From Saprospiraceae bacterium (GTDB lineage Bacteria; Bacteroidota; Bacteroidia; Chitinophagales; Saprospiraceae), in the NCBI GenBank assembly GCA_020627705.1, contig JAHDGJ010000013.1, positions 1 to 64,000 of the forward strand: a stretch of DNA of 64,000 nucleotides, written 5' to 3'. A program made the translations under genes and the position numbers. The notes beneath the pieces were generated by a model. It was not told the DNA's origin. It saw only the letters and a list, made by a program, of their open reading frames with translations, and searched no databases. Positions 26,277-34,381 of the stretch are shown here, one piece after another; the stretch's first letter is position 1; each line of letters starts with the position of its first letter.

Positions 26277-27122
26277 ATGTGTGGAAGATATACCGTAATC
26301 ACCAAAATGAAAGTCGTCGAAAAAAGATTTCAAGTCGATGCAACTGAGGTAAAAGAGCATTTTACCCACAACGTCAATGTAGCTCCTGGAGACAAAGCGC
26401 CTGTCATCACCAGTGCTGAGCCACACAAGCTTCAGCTCTTTAATTTTGGCATATCTCCTTCGTGGGCTAAAAAACGCATGTACCTTATCAATGCCCGAAG
26501 TGAAGGGGATCACAACAAAGAAAATGACCCCAATTACAAGGGCTCTAAAGGCATCATTCGAAAGCCCAGCTTTCGAAAACCTATTCGATCGCAACGATGC
26601 TTAGTGATCGCAGATGCCTTTATTGAAGGTCCCGAAAAAGAACGCTTAAACAAACCGTATTTGGTCTACTCCAAAGACAAAAAAAGACCCTTTGCTCTTG
26701 CTGGAATTTGGGACGAATGGGTCGATCAAAGCACAGGAGAAGTGCATCAAGGCTTTGCGATTATCACCACCACTCCCAATGCCCTTATTCAAAAGCTAGG
26801 ACACCACCGCAGTCCTGTAATCATCGAGAGAGAAGACGAACACAAGTGGTTGGACATCAACACCCCACTCCATGAAGTAACGAGCATACTCAAACCTTTT
26901 CCACCGGAAGATTTCAATGCTTACCCCATTTCTACCGACATCAAAAAAGCACACAACAAAGATGTAAGCCTACTCCAACCCACAGGTCAACGTCTTGTGA
27001 CTGAGTACGATTATATTCTTTTTCAAGAATTAGATCTTCAAGGCATGGGCGAATCTCAAGCCAAACGAAGACGAGAAAAAGAAGACAAAGACAACACCCA
27101 ATTGGATTTATTTAGCAACTAA
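26277..27122 (+). CDS. SOS response-associated peptidase (SRAP, YedK/HMCES family)
   Basis: Forms a thiazolidine crosslink with abasic sites in single-stranded DNA to protect them. The 281-residue protein begins MCGRYT, giving the required Cys2 after Met removal. Other active-site positions are Asn72 in INARSEG, Glu117 in ADAFIEG and His166 in GHHRSPVI. The usual FYEW around the glutamate is FIEG here. The C-terminus ends QLDLFSN (residues 275-281), a good match to bacterial sliding-clamp-binding peptides, fitting a role at stalled forks. It is followed after nine bases by a DinB-superfamily gene, and is part of the damage-response cluster. Confidence 0.93.
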   Translation: MCGRYTVITKMKVVEKRFQVDATEVKEHFTHNVNVAPGDKAPVITSAEPHKLQLFNFGISPSWAKKRMYLINARSEGDHNKENDPNYKGSKGIIRKPSFRKPIRSQRCLVIADAFIEGPEKERLNKPYLVYSKDKKRPFALAGIWDEWVDQSTGEVHQGFAIITTTPNALIQKLGHHRSPVIIEREDEHKWLDINTPLHEVTSILKPFPPEDFNAYPISTDIKKAHNKDVSLLQPTGQRLVTEYDYILFQELDLQGMGESQAKRRREKEDKDNTQLDLFSN

Positions 27123-27131
27123 TATTTTAAA

Positions 27132-27656
27132 ATGAAATTTAACATAGATAAATCGATAGAAATACTAGAAAGGACGCCAACCGTATTAGAGCACTTATTA
27201 AGCGGCTTATCCAATGAATGGACAACAAGCAACGAAGGCGAAAACACCTGGAGTCCCTACGATGTCATAGGCCACCTAATCCATGGAGAAAAAACAGATT
27301 GGATCCCAAGAGCACAAATAATTTTATCAGATGCACCCAACAAAACATTTGAACCCTTTGATCGATTTGCTCAAATGAGTGCTGACAAACAAAAATCTCT
27401 AGAAGAGTTACTGGCCGAATTCAAAGCATTGAGGAGCGAAAATATCAATTTATTAAAAGCTTTCTCTGTCAATAAAAAAACACTGACTCAAACTGGAATA
27501 CATCCAGAGCTTGGGCAAACAAATCTCAAAAACCTACTCGCGACTTGGGTCGTACATGACCTAGGACACATCACTCAAATTTCACGAGTCATGGCCAAAC
27601 AGTACAAAACAGAAGTTGGGCCCTGGGAACAATTCCTAACTATTTTAAAAAGCTAA
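27132..27656 (+). CDS. DinB-superfamily metal-binding protein
   Basis: A 174-residue four-helix protein of the DinB/YfiT-like superfamily (unrelated to polymerase DinB despite the name). The family's metal site is indicated by a His in DVIGHLIHGEKTDWIPRA and the pair in WVVHDLGHITQISRV. Relatives include damage-inducible proteins of unknown substrate and thiol-transferases. Three bases separate it from the alkylation-repair gene, so co-transcription is likely. A damage-related role is suggested by position only. Confidence 0.85.
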   Translation: MKFNIDKSIEILERTPTVLEHLLSGLSNEWTTSNEGENTWSPYDVIGHLIHGEKTDWIPRAQIILSDAPNKTFEPFDRFAQMSADKQKSLEELLAEFKALRSENINLLKAFSVNKKTLTQTGIHPELGQTNLKNLLATWVVHDLGHITQISRVMAKQYKTEVGPWEQFLTILKS

Positions 27657-27659
27657 TCA

Positions 27660-28430
27660 ATGGCAAAAAAACTAAAACTCTGGTTTGACAAGGACCTCGC
27701 AAAGATGCTAAGTGAAAAACTTAGCACTGTAGATAAAAGCTTTGACAGCACTGCTTTTATCAAAGCTGTAGATAAGGGAGTACAGCCCCTTGAACTAAAA
27801 GCACGGGTCGAACTCATCGCAGATTTACTCCACCAACACCTTGGAGGGAAATATCCTAAGGCCATCAAAACACTCTCTAAAATATTTGGGCCCGAAAACC
27901 CCAACGAAACCGGAATGTTTACCGAATTCTATTGGTTGATGCCAGCAGCAAAATATGTAGAAAAGTATGGCCTAGACGACTACGACCTCTCCATGAAAGC
28001 GCTCAAAGAAATCACTAAACGGCACACGAGTGAATATACGATACGCCCATTCATCCGCACAGAAACAAAAAAGACATTAGACACCCTAAAGGCTTGGGCA
28101 AAAGAAGAGAATTTTCACGTTAGAAGACTAGCATGCGAAGGCGTTAGACCCAAACTTCCATGGGCAAGCAAACTCCAACGCTTCATTGACAATCCCAAAC
28201 CAATCATTCCTATACTAAACAGTCTCAAAGATGACCCCTCTAAGTATGTTCAAAAATCAGTTGCCAATTGCATCAACGACATACTTAAAGACAACCCTGC
28301 CATTGGCAAAGATTTGATCGAAAAATGGAACGGTCCAAAAATTAGTGCTCAACGCAAATGGATTATCAAACATGCGCTTCGTAACCACCTAAAAAAAGAA
28401 GATCCTTGGGCAATGAAAATGATTGAATGA
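27660..28430 (+). CDS. DNA alkylation repair protein, AlkC/AlkD HEAT-repeat family
   Basis: A 256-residue alpha-helical protein of the HEAT-like DNA glycosylase superfamily that removes positively charged N3/N7-alkylated purines. The conserved segment FHVRRLACEGVRPKLPWA (around residue 155) is the hallmark of the AlkC-type branch. It is followed by HEAT-type repeats (PILNSLKDDPSKYVQKSVANCIND) and a basic C-terminus (RKWIIKHALRNHL). Length fits. It lies in the damage operon, and its stop is followed four bases later by the eight-copy heptamer array. AlkC versus AlkD cannot be settled without alignment. Confidence 0.87.
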   Translation: MAKKLKLWFDKDLAKMLSEKLSTVDKSFDSTAFIKAVDKGVQPLELKARVELIADLLHQHLGGKYPKAIKTLSKIFGPENPNETGMFTEFYWLMPAAKYVEKYGLDDYDLSMKALKEITKRHTSEYTIRPFIRTETKKTLDTLKAWAKEENFHVRRLACEGVRPKLPWASKLQRFIDNPKPIIPILNSLKDDPSKYVQKSVANCINDILKDNPAIGKDLIEKWNGPKISAQRKWIIKHALRNHLKKEDPWAMKMIE

Positions 28431-28434
28431 AAGC

Positions 28435-28490
28435 GGGGTTCGGGGTTCGGGGTTCGGGGTTCGGGGTTCGGGGTTCGGGGTTCGGGGTTC
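28435..28490 (+). repeat. Heptamer array (GGGGTTC)8
   Basis: Eight exact tandem GGGGTTC units, starting four bases after the alkylation-repair stop. Like the array at 25726 it is preceded by AGC and followed within a few bases by TAAAAGAAATTA. The remaining 130 bases to the polymerase start are AT-rich; no second inverted array is visible there, so this copy lacks the right arm and the ORF. It could form two G-quadruplexes in the coding strand or mRNA. Confidence 0.92.
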
Positions 28491-28622
28491 GCTAAAAGAA
28501 ATTATTGATTTCCAAATTTCTAAACAAACACATAAGAAAGAAAAAAACACTAGAATACAAAACGCCAATATTTATTATAGAGCCTTTCTAGCACCGATTA
28601 CCTAACCACTAATTCCACCTCC

Positions 28623-31604
28623 GTGTACATCAATAACCACAGTTATTACAGCCTTCGTTATGGCATGTTTTCTGAAAAGGAATTGCTCGAAACTGCAGCA
28701 CAATATGGGCTAAAGCGCTTTGCACTGACTGACATCAACAATACCTCAGCAGCATTAAACTTCATACGCCTTGCACCCAGTTACCACATCAAACCCATTG
28801 TAGGCATTGACTTTCGAAATGGCATAAAACAACATTACGTTGGTCTTGCCAAAAACAACAAAGGATACTTGGCCTTAAATAATTTCTTAAGCAAACACAT
28901 ACACCACAACACCCCTTTCCCAGATGAAGCTCCTGTGTTTGAAAACGCTTTTATCGTCTACCCTTTTGAACAAGCCCTACTCATAGACAAGCAAACATTT
29001 CTACCTCACGAGTACATCGGTATACGCCTGAGTGACTTGCGAAAAGTAAACTATTCCAAACTCAGCAGTTACCAAGATAAAATGGTGCTGCTCCACACGG
29101 TAAGCTTTAGAAACCAGCGAGACTTCAACACCCATCGCCTACTGCGTGCTGTTGACAAAAACGTATTACTCAGCAAACTTCCACTATCCGAACAAGCAGA
29201 TCCTACTCAAACCTTTGTACACCCTAAAGCGCTCAAAGCAGCTCTAGAACACTTTCCAATATTGATATACAATACAGAGAAGCTGATGGAGACATGCGAA
29301 ATCCACTTTGACTTCAGCGAAAAAAGACCGCCACAAAACCTCAAGACTTATACCGGTACACAACAAGGCGACATGGAAATGCTCAACCAACTCTGCACAG
29401 AAGGGCTACGATATCGCTATCCAAACATTACAGAAGAAATAGAAAATCGAGTAGAAAAAGAATTGGGGCTGATTCGCCAAATGAACTTCATGTCATTCTT
29501 CCTGACCAACTGGGACATTGTCGATTACGCCAAACGAATGGGCTACTACCATGTTGGAAGAGGTAGTGGTGCCAACAGCATCATCGCATACCTTTTGGGT
29601 ATTACGGATGTAGATCCAATAGATCTAGACTTATACTTTGAACGTTTCATGAATCTCTACAGAAAAAGTCCTCCAGACTTCGACATTGATTTTTCGTGGA
29701 GAGATCGTCAAGATGTAACCCGCTATATATTTGATCGTTTTAGCGGCGAGCACGGACGCGTAGCACTCTTAGGGACCTACAACACCTTTAAACATAAAGG
29801 TGCAGTACGAGAACTAGGGAAAGTTTTTGGATTACCCAAACACGAAATGGACATCCTCAGCAGTGGAAAGTTTGATTTCCGAAAACTTGAAAAACTACCA
29901 CAGCTGGTAATACGCTACACAGAATTCATCAAAGGAATGCCCAATCTCCTTAGTGTACATTCTGCCGGCATTGTCATTTCTGAGAAGCCCATACATTATT
30001 TTACGGCAACAAACCTTCCTCCGAAAGGGTTTCCGACCACGCATTTTGACATGATCTCCGCGGAAGATGTAGGGCTATACAAATATGACATTCTAGGGCA
30101 ACGAGGACTAGGAAAAATAAAAGATGCCATACAGATCGTAGAAAAAAACTACCCCGAAGCACCTAAGATTGACATACATGACGTTAAGCCTTTTATGGAA
30201 GACCCAAAGATCAATCGCATGGTTAGTCAAGCAGAATGCATTGGCTGCTTTTACGTAGAATCACCTGCTATGCGGATGCTCCTCAAGAAATTAGAAGTGG
30301 ACAATTATTTGGGATTGGTAGCAGCCAGTTCTATCATACGTCCTGGAGTATCGCAAAGCGGTATGATGAAGGAATACATTCTTCGCCACAAAAATCCTGA
30401 ACGTCGTAACAGAGCACACCCTGTAATGATGCAACTCATGGAAGACACCTATGGGGTCATGGTATATCAAGAGGACGTCATCAAAGTCGCCCATCATTTT
30501 GCTGGCTTAAGCCTCGGAGAATCAGATGTATTGAGAAGAGCCATGAGTGGCAAATACAGATCACGAGAAGAATTTCAAAAAGTTAAAGACAAGTTTTTCA
30601 ACAACTGTAAAGAGCGCGGCTATGAAGATCGTTTGACCAATGAAGTATGGCTACAGATCGAAAGCTTTGCAGGATACGCATTCGCTAAAGGACACTCGGC
30701 TTCATATGCGGTAGAAAGCTATCAGAGTCTGTTCTTAAAAACCTATTATCCCTTGGAATTTATGGTCGCAGTACTCAACAATGGTGGAGGCTTTTACCGA
30801 GCAGAGACCTACATACACGAAACCCGTAGATTAGGAGGGATCATACACGGCCCCTGCGTCAATACCAGCCTTTACGAAACCACGATCAAAGGCAAGAACA
30901 TCTACCTAGGCTTTCAGCATCTGCAAGGGCTTGACTCAAAATTAGCGTATAGAATCACCAAAGAACGGCTACTTAACGGCTCATATAAATCTGTAGATGA
31001 CTTAGTAAACAGAATCCCGATTGGCATTGAAAACTTGGATATACTTATTCGGATTAATGCTTTTCGATTTACAGGAATGGACAAACGCACCTTACTATGG
31101 AAAGGCCACTTCAAAACCAATCGGCAAATAAAAAGAACCGCGCAACGTCCATTGTTTGATTTTGACATCAAAGAATTTGATTTGCCCGAATTCAGCATAA
31201 CAAGCCTAGAAAATGCCTTTGACGAAATAGAGCTGCTAGGGTTTCCATTGAGTGATCCATTCCTTTTACTCGAAAAAGCCTTACCCTCTTCCCTCTTAGC
31301 CATAGACATGAAGGATCGACTAAATCAAAACATGGTACTCTACGGATATTTGGTTACAATAAAAAACACTAAAACAAAGAAAGGTACACGTATGTACTTT
31401 GGAACTTTTCTTGATCAAGCAGGAGAATGGATTGACACCGTTCATTTTCCTCCCGTTGCCAAGGCCTTTCCATTTAGAGGTAGAGGCATTTATCGTCTCG
31501 AAGGACAAGTCATGGAAGAATTTGGCTTTTTAACCTTAGAAGTAAAAAAAATGCATCGTCTTAACTATATAGAAGACCCAAGATTTGCACTTAATGCCTC
31601 ATAA
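28623..31604 (+). CDS. DNA polymerase III alpha-type subunit, DnaE2/mutasome-like (GTG start)
   Basis: A C-family polymerase of 993 residues, shorter than replicative DnaE. The start is GTG, giving MYINNHSYYSLRYG, aligned with the PHP domain start of the family, where replicative DnaE has an HxH metal motif; here it reads NNHS, so the PHP site looks degenerate. Polymerase aspartates are present: Asp352 and Asp354 in PPDFDIDF and Asp489 in LYKYDILG. A helix-hairpin-helix region is followed by QRPLF (841-845), a candidate clamp-binding motif, and then an OB-fold. Linkage to a LexA-like repressor and dinB supports an accessory, error-prone role like DnaE2 rather than the main replicase. Confidence 0.9.
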   Translation: MYINNHSYYSLRYGMFSEKELLETAAQYGLKRFALTDINNTSAALNFIRLAPSYHIKPIVGIDFRNGIKQHYVGLAKNNKGYLALNNFLSKHIHHNTPFPDEAPVFENAFIVYPFEQALLIDKQTFLPHEYIGIRLSDLRKVNYSKLSSYQDKMVLLHTVSFRNQRDFNTHRLLRAVDKNVLLSKLPLSEQADPTQTFVHPKALKAALEHFPILIYNTEKLMETCEIHFDFSEKRPPQNLKTYTGTQQGDMEMLNQLCTEGLRYRYPNITEEIENRVEKELGLIRQMNFMSFFLTNWDIVDYAKRMGYYHVGRGSGANSIIAYLLGITDVDPIDLDLYFERFMNLYRKSPPDFDIDFSWRDRQDVTRYIFDRFSGEHGRVALLGTYNTFKHKGAVRELGKVFGLPKHEMDILSSGKFDFRKLEKLPQLVIRYTEFIKGMPNLLSVHSAGIVISEKPIHYFTATNLPPKGFPTTHFDMISAEDVGLYKYDILGQRGLGKIKDAIQIVEKNYPEAPKIDIHDVKPFMEDPKINRMVSQAECIGCFYVESPAMRMLLKKLEVDNYLGLVAASSIIRPGVSQSGMMKEYILRHKNPERRNRAHPVMMQLMEDTYGVMVYQEDVIKVAHHFAGLSLGESDVLRRAMSGKYRSREEFQKVKDKFFNNCKERGYEDRLTNEVWLQIESFAGYAFAKGHSASYAVESYQSLFLKTYYPLEFMVAVLNNGGGFYRAETYIHETRRLGGIIHGPCVNTSLYETTIKGKNIYLGFQHLQGLDSKLAYRITKERLLNGSYKSVDDLVNRIPIGIENLDILIRINAFRFTGMDKRTLLWKGHFKTNRQIKRTAQRPLFDFDIKEFDLPEFSITSLENAFDEIELLGFPLSDPFLLLEKALPSSLLAIDMKDRLNQNMVLYGYLVTIKNTKTKKGTRMYFGTFLDQAGEWIDTVHFPPVAKAFPFRGRGIYRLEGQVMEEFGFLTLEVKKMHRLNYIEDPRFALNAS

Positions 31605-31681
31605 AAGCCTCAAAAAGGACAAATAATGCAAAACAAATATTAAAACCCTCAAACTGTTACCACACATATAAAGTTTTCTAA

Positions 31682-31689
31682 TACATTTG
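31682..31689 (+). promoter_or_regulatory. Candidate -7 box of the helicase gene
   Basis: TACATTTG matches TAnnTTTG and is identical to the -7 box proposed for dinB; it lies 36 bases before the GTG start. No TTG at the usual 17-23 base distance was found upstream and no TGGAA-TAT-TTCCA operator is present, so SOS control of this gene is not supported by the sequence. Confidence 0.45.
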
Positions 31690-31725
31690 CTAATTGCTTG
31701 ATACCAAACCACCATAAGTAGAAGC

Positions 31726-33216
31726 GTGATAAAAGGAAGAAGAAAGGAATTATACGATTACCAAAAAGAAGACCTAGAAAAAGTTTTCAAGAAAATTGTA
31801 GAGAGCCCACCTCACTACAATATCGTCTACCAGTTACCCACAGGAGGAGGAAAGACGGTAATTTTCTCAGAGCTCACTAGAAGGTATATAGAACAATTTC
31901 AAAAGCGGGTACTAATTCTTACTCATCGAATCGAACTGAGTGAACAAACATCAAAAATGCTTTCCGATTTTGGTGTGAACAATATGGTCATTAATGCTAA
32001 AGTAAAGCACTTGCCCGAAAACGACACCCACCAGGCGTATGTTGCCATGGTTGAGACCTTAAATAATCGATTAAAGTATGATGAGTGGGAATTAAAAAAC
32101 ATCGGACTAGTCATAATCGATGAAGCTCATTACAACTCGTTTCGAAAGTTATTTCAATATTTCGAAGACAGTATGATCCTTGGAGTTACAGCAACTCCAC
32201 TCAGCTCCAACATTAAGCTTCCCATGCATGAAGTGTACAATGAGTTAATCGTTGGAAGCAATATTTCGAATTTAATAGAGAAAGGCTACTTATCAAAAGC
32301 TACAATATACAGTTATGAGGTAGGCTTAGGTACCTTAACTATAGGTATCAACGGCGATTATACCGTAAAATCTTCCGAGGAGTTATACAGCTCTGACAAG
32401 ATGCAAAACAAGCTCATTTATGCCTACAACGAAATTGCGAAAGGTAAGAAAACCCTAATCTTTAATAATGGAATTGGAACCTCCAGAGCAGTCTACCATA
32501 CCTTTAGAGAGGCCGGAATCAACATCAAGCACCTGGACAGCAAAATGGGCAAAAACGAAAGAAAGGAAGTGCTCGAATGGTTCCGAAATACTCCTGATGC
32601 AGTTTTAACCTCTGTAGGAATTTTGACTACCGGATTTGACGAACCTACGATCGAGGTCATCATAATGAATAGAGCAACAAGATCTTTGACACTTTATTTC
32701 CAAATGATCGGAAGAGGATCCCGAGTGTTGCCAAACAAAAGCACTTTTGAGGTCATCGACATGGGGAATAATTCGCTGCGGTTTGGACAATGGTCAGCAG
32801 AAATTGACTGGTACAAAATTTTCCGATCTCCTCAATATTTCTTGGAGAATTTGATTTCTGATGCTGAGATAGAAAAACGCTTTATTTACAAAGTTCCGAG
32901 AATTATAAAAGAAAAATTCCCGAACAGCGAAACTATTGATTTTGACATTAAGAAAGCCCATAAAGAGGTAATCGCCCAAAGATTAAAAACCTCAGCAATT
33001 CTAGAAATGTCGATGGAAAACCATTTTGAAATCATCACCGACAACGCAGATACGTTTGAGCATGCCCTTGATCTAATGAATATATTAGAAGACGAAATTG
33101 GCGATAGGATAAGGAGATACTCGTATTGCCTAGTCAACACGACCAAAAACTACAGGGATTGGGTGGAAGAAGAATACAAGAAAAAGCTTAAAAGAAAATT
33201 GATGCTATCGTACTAA
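31726..33216 (+). CDS. SF2 DEAD/DEAH-box helicase, RadD/SSL2-like (GTG start)
   Basis: A 496-residue superfamily 2 helicase. Motifs in order: Q-motif-like LYDYQKEDL, Walker A PTGGGKTVIF, Ia LTHRIELSEQ, DEAH box VIIDEAHYNSF, motif III GVTATPL, and motif VI MIGRGSRVL. The architecture resembles RadD (YejH) and related repair helicases that act on branched DNA. The start is GTG at 31726. It is separated from the polymerase by 121 bases with its own candidate promoter, so it is a neighbour of the damage cluster and possibly not part of its operon. Its end overlaps the convergent crtY by 12 bases. Confidence 0.85.
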   Translation: MIKGRRKELYDYQKEDLEKVFKKIVESPPHYNIVYQLPTGGGKTVIFSELTRRYIEQFQKRVLILTHRIELSEQTSKMLSDFGVNNMVINAKVKHLPENDTHQAYVAMVETLNNRLKYDEWELKNIGLVIIDEAHYNSFRKLFQYFEDSMILGVTATPLSSNIKLPMHEVYNELIVGSNISNLIEKGYLSKATIYSYEVGLGTLTIGINGDYTVKSSEELYSSDKMQNKLIYAYNEIAKGKKTLIFNNGIGTSRAVYHTFREAGINIKHLDSKMGKNERKEVLEWFRNTPDAVLTSVGILTTGFDEPTIEVIIMNRATRSLTLYFQMIGRGSRVLPNKSTFEVIDMGNNSLRFGQWSAEIDWYKIFRSPQYFLENLISDAEIEKRFIYKVPRIIKEKFPNSETIDFDIKKAHKEVIAQRLKTSAILEMSMENHFEIITDNADTFEHALDLMNILEDEIGDRIRRYSYCLVNTTKNYRDWVEEEYKKKLKRKLMLSY

Positions 33217-34350
33217 AATCTCTTCAAAAAAAGCTTTCGAAAAAGCCCATGTAGGGGGTCCAGTGAAGAGTCGAATATTTTCGATTAGGTTTGTTTTTTC
33301 ATCTAAAAACTTAAAAATCAATTGAGGGGGTAGACCTTTAAAAAGCCCTGAGAAAACCTCTTCACCATTCGTTTTACCGCTAAGTATGGCATTTAAAAAG
33401 ACCTGATCGAAAAATCTAAATTTATTTTTTGCAGTTAGAACTTCATCAACATTCCGTCTATTATCAAGGGCTTCAGCTAAAAGTTTGGCTTTACTCAAAA
33501 TACGTGTAAAGGCATAGCCAGAAGATGCTTTGACCCAACCTCCAGCTGTACCAATATATTTAATTCGATTGCTGTTGTGCTTTTCGAAAGGATAAGTTGT
33601 CATGGGTATAATCCCAAATTCATCTTCCAAAATCTTAAATCGATCAATTTTCAAAGACTGCTGGATGTAATTTTTGAGTACTTCATCATAGTCATCATTA
33701 GACCAAATTTCATTCGAGAAAACGGCAAGCTCCACCAATGCACTATTTTCATTACTTGGCAAAACATACATAAAACGCACATCCTTTAATTGCTTAATCT
33801 TAAAGTCCATAAACGTCGCACAACTTGGATCAAAAAAGGGCTCTTCTGTTTCTATAATCCATCCTTTAAAATGCTGAAGAACATTTTGGTGCTTTCCGTA
33901 ATGAATATCTTTGAAGTGAATTGAACTAAACGCCATTGAAGTATGTACTTCCCTACTCTCCAAACGTACAATGCATTCGTTTTCATTTTCTTGAACACCA
34001 AGAACTTGGTCAAATAATATTTCGAAACGTTTATCTTTTTTTAATGTGTCCCAAATAAATTGGTAAAAAGCCTTAGACCGAATCATTTTATATTGGTAAG
34101 GGGCAATGTCAAGGCTTTTTTCTACGGAAGAGGAAAGGAATCGAATATGAGAATATTTGTTTTCTACAATGGTTTCAAATTCACTTGTCCCTTTTTGCCA
34201 AAAAGACCAGGTTCGATCATTCATTTGTTTTAGATCCTTATCAATCAGCAAACAGCGAAACTGTTGTTGACTTTGCTTACTTAGAAAATAAGCTAGACTT
34301 AAACCAGCACATCCTGCCCCTAAAATGATATAATCGTAACTTGTGGTCAT
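33205..34350 (-). CDS. crtY: Lycopene beta-cyclase family protein
   Basis: Cyclises lycopene ends to beta-rings in carotenoid synthesis. I start it at 34350 (MTTSYDYIILGAGCAGLSLAYFLS), giving 381 residues with the dinucleotide-binding GxGxxG at the very N-terminus; seven earlier codons are possible but unlikely. Other family segments are DRTWSFW, GWIIETEEPFFD, FMYVLP and GTAGGWVKASSGYAFTRI. The ending FTGPPTWAFSKAFFEEIL is typical of the CrtY C-terminus. No other carotenoid gene is in the window. Confidence 0.9.
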   Translation of the reverse strand: MTTSYDYIILGAGCAGLSLAYFLSKQSQQQFRCLLIDKDLKQMNDRTWSFWQKGTSEFETIVENKYSHIRFLSSSVEKSLDIAPYQYKMIRSKAFYQFIWDTLKKDKRFEILFDQVLGVQENENECIVRLESREVHTSMAFSSIHFKDIHYGKHQNVLQHFKGWIIETEEPFFDPSCATFMDFKIKQLKDVRFMYVLPSNENSALVELAVFSNEIWSNDDYDEVLKNYIQQSLKIDRFKILEDEFGIIPMTTYPFEKHNSNRIKYIGTAGGWVKASSGYAFTRILSKAKLLAEALDNRRNVDEVLTAKNKFRFFDQVFLNAILSGKTNGEEVFSGLFKGLPPQLIFKFLDEKTNLIENIRLFTGPPTWAFSKAFFEEILVR

Positions 34351-34381
34351 TGCAATTAAATAAATATACACTCAAATAGTT

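Noticed and set aside
27132-27656. A second DinB polymerase
   Set aside because: The DinB-superfamily name refers to a small four-helix metal-binding fold; there are no polymerase motifs.
28423-28605. A 60-codon plus-strand reading with GVRGSGF repeats
   Set aside because: It is merely the translation of the GGGGTTC array; the 7-base unit gives a 7-residue repeat in any frame. It overlaps the end of a real gene and has no independent support.
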